DNA of 64,000 bases from Streptomyces uncialis (GCF_001905345.1 NZ_LFBV01000007.1:1-64000), one strand, 5' to 3'; shown: positions 1 to 9,187, counted from the first letter of the stretch. Program-made: numbers and translations. Notes: generated by a model from the letters alone, not told the origin.

Positions 1-106
1 TACAGTGCGGTCAGCAGGGCGTCCAGGTTGTTCGTCACACAACGATCTTGGACGCCCTGTCCGGCGTTCCCAAACACACCATCAGCATTCGGAATGACTC
101 GTCTAG

Positions 107-388
107 TGGCCCGGCGAAGGCCGGCGGACCGGCGTACGAGTCCTTCTCGACGGTCACGACGTCTTCACCACACCAGCCGAACACCTCCTCCGCCGGGCCC
201 AGGAGCGAGGCTGGACCGTCGACCGCTCTGAGCCGCAGTACCCCTTCATCCCCGGTGTCTCCCTCGGATTCACCCGGGAGACCTCGCAGGACGTCCCGCG
301 CACCAGCGGCGGCCTCCCGGTCCACGTCACCTCGGTTCTCGTCGCCAACGAGCACTACTACGAGCACCGACACCGCAACCGGCTCTGA
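107..388 (+). pseudogene. Unrecognised open-frame fragment
   Basis: The frame is open from a TAG at 104-106 to a TGA at 386-388 and has the codon bias of real coding DNA in its second half. The readable part contains QERGWTVDRSEPQYPF and ends in HYYEHRHRNRL. No ATG or GTG start lies in this frame. A neighbouring frame just upstream (from about 48) reads VPKHTISIRND, so the gene may have been broken by a frameshift. I do not recognise the family. It lies next to other decayed genes, so I treat it as a remnant, with low confidence. Confidence 0.3.
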
Positions 389-499
389 GGGACATCGGCC
401 CACGACGGAACAGACCGCCATCCAACTCATGGCGCGCCACGGACACGAAGTGCGGCCGCCTCACGCGAGCGTCGGCGACGGGGGAGCGGACGCTGCGGT

Positions 500-834
500 C
501 GTCCGGGGAGTCCGCCCGTGAAGCCGCGGACGCCCGGCCGGGCACGCGGCCGTCGCGCAGCGTCTCCCTCAGGGCCTGGACCACCGCCACCCCGGTCGGC
601 ATCGCCCGCTACGACGCGGCCGTGCGCGAACCGCGGGGGCGTAACTGGCGCACCCACAACCCAGAGTGCGCAAGAACCCGAACGGCAGGACGGACTACGC
701 CCGGCTGATCCTCAGACAACGCGGCTGGACCCTGTTCGCGGAGTTCATGGGCCCGGGACGGCGGCCCGACCAGCCTCACGGCGTCGAGGACGCGTGCAGG
801 AAGAGGCCGACGCCAGCATGGACCGGTCGCCTGA
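500..834 (+). pseudogene. Decayed copy 1 of a lipoprotein-type gene
   Basis: This stretch is a degenerate copy of the sequence at about 9400-9735. Both encode, in broken frames, a segment like LRAWTT...TPVGIARYD, then NWRTHN, then LILRQRGWTLFAEF, ending near a TGA after a run resembling MDRSP/MDQVA. Here the frames are interrupted several times and the N-terminal signal region is not recognisable. The function of the parental protein is unknown to me. The second copy suggests an exported lipoprotein. The presence of two dead copies points to an old duplication in this accessory region. Confidence 0.5.
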
Positions 835-1264
835 CCACGCCGCTCGCAGGACAGACACTCGGGGGAGCGCCCCGCCCCGTCGGTGCCAGCCCCTGTGCTC
901 CGTGGTCGCGCCGCTCCTCGGCACATCCACCGCAGGGATGTACGCCCGCTCTCCTGGCGCCGGGAGGGCACAGACCTTCTCCCTCCGCGCTCCTGCACGG
1001 CCAGTCGGTACGAGATCCGAGCCGCGTGGCACCGGCGGCCGAGGTCCCGCAGGGTGGCCTGCTCACGAAGGCCGAAGGGCATGCTAGGTATGGAAACCAG
1101 CGGGTTCGTGGAATCTGAAGGCTGCCTTGCTGGGAACCCGCTCGTGGGGTGGGGCTCTCCTGGGAGGCGCAAGCGGGTTCGGTGCAGCTCAGCTCACCCG
1201 TGTCCGGCCCCAATGCCGACGAAAAGCACTCGTGGTCTGGCACGGCGGCTGATAGAGATCGCAG
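835..1264. other. No gene seen
   Basis: About 430 bases between the decayed lipoprotein copy and the SnoaL-like gene. The open frames here are short, arginine- and proline-rich shadows with no family signature. I see no clear promoter or terminator. Confidence 0.4.
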
Positions 1265-1753
1265 ATGACTAACGAAGATCTCGGTTCCCTGGACCGTATG
1301 CCCGCTGAGCGCTCATGTGAGCGTTTGGTCCTGGAACTCGTCCGAAGGCTTGATCTCGGCGAACCGAGCACGGTGGCCGACCTGTTCACCCCGGACGGAG
1401 TCTGGGAGTGGCCGCGTGACGGTCGTCGTATCGAAGGACGCGAAGCCCTTCGCCACTACTTCGGATCCCGGCCGGCGGACCGGCTGTCCAGGCGGATGTG
1501 CACGAACATTCTGGTCACTGTTCACTCGACCAACGAGGCAACGGCCACGACCTATTTCGCAACTTACCGGGTCGACGGCTATGCCGAAGGCCTGCTTGTT
1601 CCACCCCGGTTGCCAGCAAACATTGGTCACTATGAAGACACCTTCCGCAGGACCGATGGTGTCTGGCTTCTGGCGAAGCGAACTCTGGTCCTGCCGTTCG
1701 GTGGGCCGACGGAGCGTCTCGGGGAGCCTGACCACGCAGGCAAGAGCAGCTGA
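1265..1753 (+). CDS. SnoaL-like (NTF2 fold) protein
   Basis: A 162-residue protein with the layout of the SnoaL-like/NTF2 superfamily. An N-terminal helix (CERLVLELVRRLDLGE) is followed by the typical LFTPDGVWEW strand, then by a segment with GREALRHYF, and a C-terminal sheet containing HYEDTFRRTDGVWLLAKR. Family members are small cone-shaped barrels that act as hydrolases, isomerases or polyketide cyclases, or have no known reaction; I cannot name a substrate. The ATG at 1265 is preceded by a weak purine-rich stretch. No operon partner is evident, since the flanking sequence is decayed. The family call is fairly secure, the role is not. Confidence 0.7.
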   Translation: MTNEDLGSLDRMPAERSCERLVLELVRRLDLGEPSTVADLFTPDGVWEWPRDGRRIEGREALRHYFGSRPADRLSRRMCTNILVTVHSTNEATATTYFATYRVDGYAEGLLVPPRLPANIGHYEDTFRRTDGVWLLAKRTLVLPFGGPTERLGEPDHAGKSS

Positions 1754-1789
1754 TCACAGGCGACGCTTCCTGCGGACGGCCCCGTCCCC

Positions 1790-1975
1790 TCAGGCTTGTG
1801 TGGGGTCGATCGTGAAGCGTTCGGGGTGGGCGGTGCGGACGTAGCGGATCGCGGTGTAGGAGGTGATCCCGAACAGGCGCATCAGCCGGACCGGATCGGC
1901 AGTCTCCCGCGCTTCGTCGAGTTTACCGACCGCAGGAGCTCGTGCACCGGCTCTGAACTGCGACGGTTCATACAC
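1790..1975 (-). pseudogene. Tyrosine recombinase C-terminal remnant
   Basis: On the minus strand the end of this frame reads ADPVRLMRLFGITSYTAIRY and then VRTAHPERF. That tail resembles the end of the tyrosine recombinases that act with a TnpC-like coiled-coil partner in actinomycete Tn554-type elements. The catalytic domain upstream is missing, so the remnant is non-functional. Just upstream (2074-2190, minus) is a fragment of the coiled-coil partner, which supports the assignment. This is family memory, not a search. Confidence 0.45.
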
Positions 1976-2073
1976 TACATGTCCGTGATGGCGAGTTGGG
2001 GCCGTTGCTGTAGCTCGTCCGGGTGGTCTCGTGGGGGCCCGTCCACCGGGACGGTGGACGGGCTGTGAGGAGG

Positions 2074-2190
2074 TCAGCGAGGCAGGACCACGTCGCTGAT
2101 CCCGGGTCGGTGAGGCGGGGCTTCGAGGTCGGCGATGCGTCGGTCTTGGAAGCGCAGTTTGGAGTGGGCAGCCTTGGGCCTTGGTAGTCC
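2074..2190 (-). pseudogene. TnpC/DUF6262-like C-terminal fragment, copy A
   Basis: The minus strand reads KAAHSKLRFQDRRIADLEA shortly before a stop at 2074-2076. This is the C-terminal coiled-coil signature of small proteins that accompany tyrosine recombinases in actinomycete mobile elements. Only the last 35 or so codons remain. A second, diverged copy of the same segment lies at 2876-3005, on the other side of the hydrolase gene. Confidence 0.4.
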
Positions 2191-2206
2191 TCGCCGAAAT
2201 GCCGGG

Positions 2207-2785
2207 CTACTTGATGCGGTCGAGGAAGTCCAGCACTCGATGAGAGACCTGCGCGGCGGCCTGCTCGTCGTAGGGCGGCAGGCTGCTGTCGGTGAACAGG
2301 TGCCTGCCGTCGGGATAGAGGAACAGCTCGGCATCCGCCGCCGTCTCGACGAGCGCCCGGGCTGCGTCCACGTCGCCCTCCCCGGCGAAGAACGGATCCG
2401 CGTCCATGCCGTGGACCTGGACCGCGACATCGTGGGGCCAGGCGCCGCCGAACTCCGCGACCGGGACGCATGCCTCCAGCAGCAGCCCGCCCTTCGCGCC
2501 GGGGCGGGTCTGCGCCAGCTTCTGCGCCGGCAGGACGCCGAGCGAGAACCCGAGGTAGACGAGTTCCGCAGGCAGCCCCTCGGCGGCCGTGGTTCCGCGC
2601 GCGATGACCGTGCCGAACCCGGCGTCCTCGGCGTAACCGATGCCCTCCTCGAGGCTGTCGAATACCTGCCCCTCGAACAGGTCCGAGACGTGGACGGTGT
2701 GTCCGGCCCGTCGCAGCTGCTCGGCGAACTCACGGACGCCGACGGTCAGCCCGTGCCCGTGGTGGAAAACCAGCACCTCAGCCAT
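2207..2785 (-). CDS. Dienelactone hydrolase family protein
   Basis: A 192-residue alpha/beta hydrolase starting MAEVLVFHHGHGLTVGVREF. The nucleophile elbow reads GFSLG, so Ser replaces the Cys of classical dienelactone hydrolases. A downstream Asp (GMDADPFF) and His (DGRHLFTD) complete a plausible triad, in the order and spacing of the DLH family. Length is typical for small cytosolic DLH proteins. The substrate cannot be deduced. The gene stands alone between two copies of a recombinase-partner fragment, so it may have been carried or rearranged by that element. Confidence 0.8.
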   Translation of the reverse strand: MAEVLVFHHGHGLTVGVREFAEQLRRAGHTVHVSDLFEGQVFDSLEEGIGYAEDAGFGTVIARGTTAAEGLPAELVYLGFSLGVLPAQKLAQTRPGAKGGLLLEACVPVAEFGGAWPHDVAVQVHGMDADPFFAGEGDVDAARALVETAADAELFLYPDGRHLFTDSSLPPYDEQAAAQVSHRVLDFLDRIK

Positions 2786-2875
2786 GTCGCTCCCCGCGTG
2801 CTGCGGTGCCCGGGCGGCGCCGCGGCACGAGTATGGCCCGCGGCACTCACATCTGCGGGTCGTAGCCGGACGGGA

Positions 2876-3005
2876 TCAGATCGTTGAAGCTGGGTCTGCG
2901 ATTCGGGCTTCGAGGTCGGCGACGCGCCTATCCTGGAAGCGGAGGTTGGAGCGGGCGGCCTTGAGCCGTTCGTCGAGGGTGCGGTTGTCGGCGGTGAGTT
3001 GCCGG
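2876..3005 (-). pseudogene. TnpC/DUF6262-like C-terminal fragment, copy B
   Basis: The minus strand reads RQLTADNRTLDERLKAARSN and then LRFQDRRVADLEARIAD before a TGA at 2876-2878. It is clearly related to the fragment at 2074-2190, and both end in the motif LRFQDRR-ADLEA. It is better preserved than copy A, but no full gene is readable upstream. Together the two copies bracket the hydrolase gene in direct orientation. Confidence 0.45.
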
Positions 3006-3743
3006 ACGCGTTGTGGGCATGCCGGAACCCTCTCGCCTGGCCTTCTGCAAGCGGGTCAGGCGGGAGCGGGACGTCCGGCAGAACACCACGACTGCCGCCC
3101 ACGCCGCCCCCCATACACCCGCCGGCCCCGAAGCGCGGCTGCGCAGGGCGGGAACATCCGGACATCACGTCCCGGCGGTCGGCGGCACGGACGCGGAGCG
3201 CGACCCCGCCCGGCTGCGGTCCCACCCCTGAGGCGCCCCCGGCCCTGCGAGGCGGACAACACATGGCGTGCCGGCCGGCAGCGGCGAGGAGGGTCGGGCC
3301 CGGACCGCCGGTGATGGCCGACGGCCTCTGGTGCCATGGGCCTTCGAAGGGTGCGGACCACCGGCCCGGAAGCCGGCCGGAGATCTGCGGACCACCGGCC
3401 CCGAGGGTATGCAACGCCCCTGCTTGTCCCGTCCTCGCGGTGGCTGCCGGATGCCCAGGTGCTGAGTGGCGACGGCAGCCCGGGCTGCGGCGGCATGCCG
3501 GGCGAAGGGCGGGGCGGCCGTTCACTTCGCTCCCGCCGGTAGACGCTCTCCGCGCGGACTACATCACCCGCCGGACAGACGGCAGACTGGCAACCCGCAT
3601 CAGAGGGCCATCGGGCCGAAGTCACCCTGGAAAGCGCTGACGATCTGCTTCAGCCAGCACGGCGAAGTGATCCGCCGGCACTGGATCCGGCCCATCGGCC
3701 CCGGGGCCGGCGACCCTCTCCCGACGCCGTCAAGGAGCAAACC
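3006..3743. other. No gene seen
   Basis: About 740 bases of very G+C-rich sequence. Long overlapping frames exist on both strands, but their translations are low-complexity Pro/Arg/Gly runs without any family motif. Short GGCCGG-type inverted repeats are frequent and not distinctive. The only functional signal is the AGGAG ribosome binding site for the VOC gene just before 3744. Confidence 0.4.
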
Positions 3744-4046
3744 ATGCGAGCCACCCTGCTCGTCATCTACACCCCGGACCTCGAAGGCTGCCGGACTTTC
3801 TACGCCGGCTTCGGCCTGCCCATGGTCCGTGAACAGCACGGGGCCGGCCCCGTGCACTACGCCGCTGAACTCGAGGGCGGCTTCGTCTTCGAGGTGTACC
3901 CGGCGGACGGCAAGGAGGCCACCGGACGTGCGCGCCTCGCCTTCAGCGTTCCGGCCGGGCCGCTCCCGACAGGGACACACCGCCTGACCGACCCCGACGG
4001 CCGGACCGTCGTCGTGACCGCAGAGCCTGCTGTTGGCAGAAGCTGA
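3744..4046 (+). CDS. VOC family protein (glyoxalase/bleomycin-resistance fold)
   Basis: A 100-residue protein opening MRATLLVIYTPDLEGCRTFY, the typical first beta-alpha-beta unit of the vicinal oxygen chelate fold. It continues with HYAAELEGGFVFEVYPA and ends with LTDPDGRTVVVT, the usual last strand. This is one VOC half-unit plus, so it probably dimerises. A good AGGAG site lies about 6 bases before the ATG. Family members bind metal and act in detoxification, resistance or dioxygenation. Nothing nearby indicates the ligand. Confidence 0.7.
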   Translation: MRATLLVIYTPDLEGCRTFYAGFGLPMVREQHGAGPVHYAAELEGGFVFEVYPADGKEATGRARLAFSVPAGPLPTGTHRLTDPDGRTVVVTAEPAVGRS

Positions 4047-4308
4047 AGTCCGGACGGCTGTCACGACGGTGTTCGGTACTGACGTTGTGGTCACGTTCAC
4101 GGCCCATGGCGGGGGAGCCGTGCGCGCGGGCGGGTGCCCGTGGCCGGCCCGCCCGGGGCCGCCCTGCGGTCCGGCTGCCGACGTGGTGGCGGTGCGGCCT
4201 TCCATCGAAGGGCTGCCGCTGAGTTGCACGGGAACCGCGAGCCCGAGGTTCCGGCCCTCGCCACTGCGCCTGGCCGCCGTCCCGGAGGATCTGCTGCCCG
4301 AGGTCACG

Positions 4309-4803
4309 ATGACCCAGGCCGAGGCGGAGCTGATGATCAGCCTCTACCTCCACCTGGAGAGCCACCGTGTCGGCCCGCTGTGGGCCACGATCGACGCACA
4401 GGCAGCGGCAATCCGCGACCGCCTGCTCGCCATCGTCACCACCGCCGGGGCCGCAGGCTCACGGACTGACATCAACATCACGGTCGCCGTCCGCGACATC
4501 TCCGTGGACCAGTGCCCGCACCGCGTCTTCGACCCGGCACCGGCCTTCACGGACCTCGACGAGACCCGCACCGTGGGTCTGCACGAGGTCGCGCACGCCC
4601 ACAAGGACGGGACTGTGGGCCTGGAGGAGCACGGGCACGAGTACCTGCGTGCGGTCCTGACCTGTGTGGCCCTGTACGGCGGGACCGTTCACCTGGCGAC
4701 CGTCCCCCTTGACGGATCGGCTGTGCCCGTGGCCACCGAGTCCCTCTACCGGGTCCACTACGACTGGCGATGCGAGCTCGTGGAGGACGCCGAGCAGCGC
4801 TAG
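4309..4803 (+). CDS. Hypothetical protein
   Basis: A 164-residue protein from the ATG at 4309, which follows GAGG at a spacing of about 5 bases. The frame is open further upstream, but that part is low-complexity and has no ribosome binding site. The sequence begins MTQAEAELMISLYLHLESHR and contains ITVAVRDISVDQCPHRVF and HDGTVGLEEHGHEYL-like acidic/His segments (VGLEEHGHEYLRAVLT). I do not recognise the family. Composition suggests a soluble globular protein without signal peptide or membrane segments. No operon partner follows. Confidence 0.5.
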   Translation: MTQAEAELMISLYLHLESHRVGPLWATIDAQAAAIRDRLLAIVTTAGAAGSRTDINITVAVRDISVDQCPHRVFDPAPAFTDLDETRTVGLHEVAHAHKDGTVGLEEHGHEYLRAVLTCVALYGGTVHLATVPLDGSAVPVATESLYRVHYDWRCELVEDAEQR

Positions 4804-5465
4804 ATCCGCCACCTGAACGACATGATCGCCACCCGGGACGGCAGCCGCTGGCCCCGACCGCCTGTCTGCGCCGTAGGCAGCCTCTGCGCCGGCCCGGGCC
4901 CGCATCTTCCTGATGAACTCGGCGCCATCACGCTGGATGTTGGCGTCTCCGGCGCCAATATCGTCGCGCGCGGCCTGGCTCCGCCGTTCTGTCCTCATCG
5001 GACAAGAGTCGCACCGCGGCCCACCAGGGGCCACACGATGGAAGGTGCGCGAAGCGGACACGGCGCTGCGGGGCCCCCTGGCGGAGCCGCCATCAGCCGG
5101 GGGCCGCCTGATCAGTGGCCCCGGAGGCCCCGGCCGCCGGACTCCGCCAACGCTTTGCCCGTCGCGCCGTGCAGGGCGATCGCGGCCGGTACCGCGTCAC
5201 CTGGTCACGGCTGAAGCCCGCAGCGATGGCCCCGGCGACCGCTCTTGGGCCGGTACGTCGGCACGGAACCCCTGTGTGGGACCGCATCGGCGAAGGCGCG
5301 CTTCGCGCTAAGGATGCCTGCCGGGTCCGGTCCTGATGCCCATGGACCGGATGCCGCTGGACTGAGTGAAGGCCAGGCGCGTGTCAGGCTCGGGCCTTCA
5401 CCACCACGGGAGCATGTCGGCCGCCGCGCCATTCGGCCCCGGGCCGACGGCGTGGTGCGGTCCGG
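4804..5465. other. No gene seen
   Basis: About 660 bases after the hypothetical gene. Frames on both strands lack starts with ribosome binding sites and have no recognisable family motifs. One minus-strand stretch around 4910-5000 reads like a helical segment (DGAEFIRKMRARAGAEA), but I cannot support a gene. Confidence 0.35.
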
Positions 5466-6005
5466 TCAGCCCGGCTGAGGGAACGCTGCGGGGAAGGGAA
5501 TGCCGACGTCTGCCAGCACACCCTGGGGGATGCCGTGCCGCATCCAATTCTCGGCTGTCGGCGAGCTCAGCCCGCCGGAGGCGAACAGAACGGACCACGT
5601 GCCGTTGTCGTGCGTGAACGACTTTGCCGCTTCCGGCCGGAGGGGGAGGCCGATGTATGCCACGCCGGGCGGGTTCCAGGTGCGGTCGATCGCCCGGGCG
5701 TCGGCCCGTGAGCACCACGCGTGAGCGGTCGGCCCCAGAATCATGTCGTCCGCGAACCCTTCCACGTAGGCAGTGTCGTCGGGGGGCTGCCCGGATGCCC
5801 AGGCCAGTTATTCCCGGAAGCATGCCCCGGGGACCCCGGGGGCCACCTCCGCGGGGAGGGGGGAAGGGGTGAACCAGCGGCCGTGCGCCATCAGCAGCCC
5901 ATCGAGGCTCGCGTACCGCCATCCCTCGCGCACGGCGAGACGGTGGGGGAGCAGCCACTGCAGTCTGGACTGCTGCTCGGAGGACTCCTCTTGCTGTTGG
6001 GGCAT
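5466..6005 (-). pseudogene. Hypothetical gene interrupted by an in-frame TAA
   Basis: On the minus strand one frame runs about 180 codons from an ATG at 6005 (MPQQQEESSEQQSRLQWLL) to a stop at 5466. It carries a single internal TAA at 5808-5810, between PGVPGACFRE and LAWASGQPPDDTAYVEGFAD. Both halves keep good coding bias and read continuously across the stop, so the gene was probably inactivated recently or the base is a sequencing error. The downstream part contains AYIGLPLRPEAAKSFTHDNG. I do not recognise the function. The start could lie further upstream, because the frame stays open. Confidence 0.5.
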
Positions 6006-6442
6006 TCCGGGATGGTATCCGGCCCCAGCGGTACCGGTTCTGACTGCGGGGTCCGGGCCCTCACCGCCGTCGGCCGGTGGTTGGAACGGGAACTCGACGG
6101 GACGGCCCCGGGCATCCATCGCGTCGTCGAAGCCTGGGTTCGCATCCTCCTCGACGGTGGCCCGCGGTCCGAGCCTCGCTCCCGGCATACGAGACGGGTC
6201 TACCTGGGTGGGATCCAGCTGGTGCTGCTGGAGTGGTCCAGCCGCTACTCGGTCTTGTGGCGAAGAGGCCGTCTTCTTCAACCGCTCGCGCTCGGCGGCG
6301 GCCAGGGCTGTCGGGCAGGCCCGGGCGATGGGCATGGCAGACGGGCCGATCGGGAGAAGTTGATCACGATGGGTCGCACCCTGCCGCATCGACTGATTCG
6401 GCATCGTCCACGCTCTGCTTGATGACCTTGCTTCGGGTGGGT
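6006..6442. other. No gene seen
   Basis: About 440 bases between the interrupted gene and the cupin gene. The minus frame of the interrupted gene stays open across most of it but shows no domain. I see no promoter that I can support. Confidence 0.3.
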
Positions 6443-6817
6443 TCAATGAGTCCAGGGCGGCGTGATGGTGCTGCCGTCGGCGAGTTTGGCGCTGAGCCCG
6501 ACACGTGTGGTGACCCACATGTGCGCGGGCTGGTCGGTGGTGTTGGCAACTGCCAGCTCGGAGCCTGCCGGAGCCACCGCTGCGTCGCCGAAGCCGAGTT
6601 CGGCGGTCTCGCCGCCGATGGTGAGCCGCAGGCGACCGGACAGAACGTAGAACGTTTCCTCGTGGCTGATCATGTGGGGCTGGCCCATCGTTCCGGCCGG
6701 GATCTCGCCGCGCCAGGCGGCGAGATCCCGGCTGCCCGAGCCCGGGCGGACGTAGGAAACGAAGCGGACACCGTGGATCTCGTGCACGACGGCCTCGTCG
6801 CGGCGGATGAACGGCAT
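6443..6817 (-). CDS. Cupin domain protein
   Basis: A 124-residue single-domain cupin. The start at 6817 (MPFIRRDEAVVHEIHGVRF) is chosen because a perfect AGGAGG precedes it by 5 bases; an upstream in-frame ATG at 6850 would lie inside the operator region. Cupin motif 1 is visible as GQPHMISHEETFYVLSG, with metal-ligand type His and Glu, followed by a second half with LGFGDAAVAPAGS. Such proteins bind metal and may be isomerases, dioxygenases or sensors. It is transcribed divergently from the MarR gene, and the palindromes between them suggest direct control by that regulator. Confidence 0.8.
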   Translation of the reverse strand: MPFIRRDEAVVHEIHGVRFVSYVRPGSGSRDLAAWRGEIPAGTMGQPHMISHEETFYVLSGRLRLTIGGETAELGFGDAAVAPAGSELAVANTTDQPAHMWVTTRVGLSAKLADGSTITPPWTH

Positions 6818-6831
6818 AGCAGCCTCCTTAT

Positions 6832-6869
6832 GGACAAGTAGCTTGTCCATGAAGACAAGCAGCTTGACC
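6832..6869. promoter_or_regulatory. Tandem palindromic operator between cupin and marR genes
   Basis: GGACAAG-TAG-CTTGTCC at 6832-6848 is a perfect inverted repeat with 7-base arms and a 3-base spacer. A second, imperfect copy with the same core (GACAAG-CAG-CTTGAC) follows at 6854-6868. The pair lies in the divergent intergenic region, 16 bases before the MarR start and just ahead of the cupin ribosome binding site. Size and symmetry suit a MarR dimer, so autoregulation plus control of the cupin gene is the natural reading. Confidence 0.65.
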
Positions 6870-6885
6870 AGTTATAGTCAAGCCC

Positions 6886-7326
6886 ATGGATGACGCTCTG
6901 GCCTTCTCCGCTGTCGTGCTGGCACTCTCCGGACAGTTGGTGCAGGAGATCCACGCTCGCGTGTCCCGGCAAGGTTTTGAGGATCTGCGGCCGGCACACG
7001 GTTTCGCCTTCGCCCGCATCTCCCTGGGCGACGCCACTACGGCCGACCTGGCAGAGCACCTGGGGGTGACCAAGCAGGCCGGCGCCCAGTTGGTCGAGGA
7101 ACTGGTCCGCAAGGGATACCTGGTGCGGCATCCTCACCCGCACGATGCCCGAGCCCGGCTCCTGGGGCTTACCGAGGCCGGTTGGGCTGCCACTCGCGCC
7201 GCCGACCAGGCTGCCCGGGCAGCCGTCGCACCATGGCGAGAAGCGCTGGGAGAGGCGCGCTTCAGTGAACTTGTCGCCGACCTGACCCGGCTTACGCCAC
7301 AGGGGCCGATCCGCCCTCCGTGGTGA
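6886..7326 (+). CDS. MarR family transcriptional regulator
   Basis: A 146-residue winged-helix protein. After an N-terminal dimerisation helix, the recognition region reads TTADLAEHLGVTKQAGAQLV (around residues 46-65). It is followed by the wing (LVRKGYLVRHPHPHDARARL) with the conserved basic/Asp pattern of MarR proteins, then by C-terminal helices. Length is typical. It is divergent from the cupin gene, with a perfect 17-base palindrome between them. It likely represses both genes and is released by a small ligand; the ligand is unknown. Confidence 0.85.
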   Translation: MDDALAFSAVVLALSGQLVQEIHARVSRQGFEDLRPAHGFAFARISLGDATTADLAEHLGVTKQAGAQLVEELVRKGYLVRHPHPHDARARLLGLTEAGWAATRAADQAARAAVAPWREALGEARFSELVADLTRLTPQGPIRPPW

Positions 7327-7828
7327 GCCAGTAAGGCACTGGCCTGGGCTGTCGCAGGTCACCGAGGAGGAGTCAGGACAACGGATTCGCGCCTCCCGTG
7401 TCGGGATGCGCAGCAAGTCGCGGATCCCGCAATCCCCGAAGAACTTCTGTAGCCAACCACTTTGCGACAGGGGTCGCAGCGGTCAGGTGCTCGTCAGTGC
7501 TGCCGCCTGTTCGTCGTGTTCGCGCAGCATCCGCATGACGGTGGCGGTCGCCTATGAGGCGAACCCGGCCCGGGGAGCCTTGTGCTCGCGCTTCCGTTCT
7601 CCGGCACGAGCGCCGGGGTGCTTGCTGTGTTCCGGGAGGGCCCGCCGCACCGGCGTGGCCCGACAGGGAGAGGACTCCGGGGTAGACGGGATCGACCCGT
7701 GCGACGACGCAGCGCAGCAGTTGGCCGCAGCCAGGAACCGGACTGCTGCAGCGCACGTCTCCCGCACCATGATCCCAAGCGAGCGCCCAGAGCAGGCGAT
7801 TTCCACCAGGCTGGTCTCGCCGTCCGCA
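7327..7828. other. No gene seen
   Basis: About 500 bases between the MarR gene and the methyltransferase. The methyltransferase frame is open through this stretch, but its translation has no family features before about 7829. The long minus-strand frame across this region is a shadow of the methyltransferase. Confidence 0.35.
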
Positions 7829-8557
7829 GTGAGTGTGGATCCGTCGGGGACCAACGACTACAACAGCTTCGCCGAGGCGTACACGGCCGCGAACGAAACC
7901 AACCTTGTCAATGCCTACTACGAGCGGCCCGCGATGCTGGCCCTCGCCGGAGAGGTGGCCGGCCGGCGGATCCTCGACGCCGGTTGCGGCTCGGGGGCCC
8001 TGTTTGCCGCGCTGCGCGACCGTGGCGCCGTGGTGAGTGGCTTCGACACGAGTGCCGGGATGCTGGAGCTGGCTCGGCAGCGGCTCGGCGGCGGTGCGGA
8101 CCTGCAGGTGGCGGACCTGGGCAGCGCGCTTCCTTACGCTGATGACACGTTCGACGATGTAGTGGCGTCCCTGGTGCTGCACTACCTGGAGGACTGGGGG
8201 CCGGCGCTGGCCGAGCTGCGACGCGTACTCAGGCCCGGCGGTCGGCTGATCGCGTCTGTCGACCATCCCTTTGCCATCAATCTCATACACCGCGAGGCCG
8301 GTCGCGAGGCGGAGTGCAACTATTTCGACACCACCAAATGGACCGTGGAGTGGACCGTGGGCGGCCGGACCGCTCTGGTGAGCAGATGGCACAGGCCGTT
8401 GCACGCGATGATCGAGGCTTTCGGCGGGGCCGGTTTCAGGATATCGGTCATCAGCGAGCCGGATCCTGATCCCGCCGCCCGCGAGATGTTCCCCGAGGCC
8501 ATCGCGGCCGAGCCGCGATTCCTGTGCTTCCTGTTCTTCGTCCTGCACGCCGGGTAG
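7829..8557 (+). CDS. Class I SAM-dependent methyltransferase
   Basis: About 242 residues from the GTG at 7829; an ATG at 7769 in the same frame is an alternative. The N-terminus (NDYNSFAEAYTAANETNLVN) is the usual beginning of this subfamily. SAM motif I is ILDAGCGSGALFAALRDRG, followed by the acidic DTSAGMLELAR loop, motif II near DDTFDDVVASLVLHYLED, and LRPGGRLIASVDHPF. The C-terminus has no membrane segment. The acceptor is unknown. There are no obvious operon partners, and it lies 4 kb from the NRPS cluster, so a role there is not supported. Confidence 0.8.
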   Translation: MSVDPSGTNDYNSFAEAYTAANETNLVNAYYERPAMLALAGEVAGRRILDAGCGSGALFAALRDRGAVVSGFDTSAGMLELARQRLGGGADLQVADLGSALPYADDTFDDVVASLVLHYLEDWGPALAELRRVLRPGGRLIASVDHPFAINLIHREAGREAECNYFDTTKWTVEWTVGGRTALVSRWHRPLHAMIEAFGGAGFRISVISEPDPDPAAREMFPEAIAAEPRFLCFLFFVLHAG

Positions 8558-9187
8558 TAACCAGAACGGCCTGACCGCTGGGAAGCGGCCGGCTGTTCTC
8601 GTCGTCGGCCGCTTTCTCGTCGGTGCTCGGGTCACGCAGCGGGCGCAGCCCGGCTGCCGGCGGGCGGGTGCGGCCGTAGTGGCCGGGGAAGTCCGACGCG
8701 ACTTCCAACGAGAGCTGACCTGCGACGGGCTCCGGGCCGCCGAAACCGAAGACGAGAAGGGCGGGCACCGCCCAGCCGTCCCAGCCGAAAGGACCGACAC
8801 CGTCCGCACCGCCTGGCGGACCACGGTGGCCGGGTTGTGCGGGCGGCCGGTCTCCCGCAGGACCTGGAGGGTGTCGTTGCAGGTGTTGCGGAGCACACCC
8901 GCGGTGAACTCCAGCTGGTCCGCGTCCAGATGCGCCAGGTGTTCGACGACCGCGACGCGGTCCCGGGCCGCGTAGGCGTGGTGCCCGCCGGTACGGCATC
9001 CCGTCCGCTTGGCGGTGCACGTGAGAACGGAGCTGTCAGGGGCGGCCGTCGTAGCGGCCGACCGGCGGGGCTGCTCACCGGTCGTCAGGCGGAGAGGCTG
9101 CCGGTTGTCGCGTCAGCACGCCGTGGCAGACTCCTCCCCAGGTCACGGGGGCGCCTGCTCCCCGCGGCGTGGGGAAGGGTACGGACT
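8558..9187. other. Decayed or non-coding stretch
   Basis: About 630 bases. On the minus strand a segment around 8820-8970 reads HLAHLDADQLEFTAGVLRNT and then CNDTLQVLRETGRP. This looks like a piece of a real protein, but the frame degenerates on both sides. I cannot name a family. No intact gene is supported. Confidence 0.35.

Noticed and set aside
7373..8896. 507-codon minus-strand frame over the methyltransferase
   Set aside because: Translation has no family features; the plus-strand methyltransferase with SAM motifs explains the sequence.
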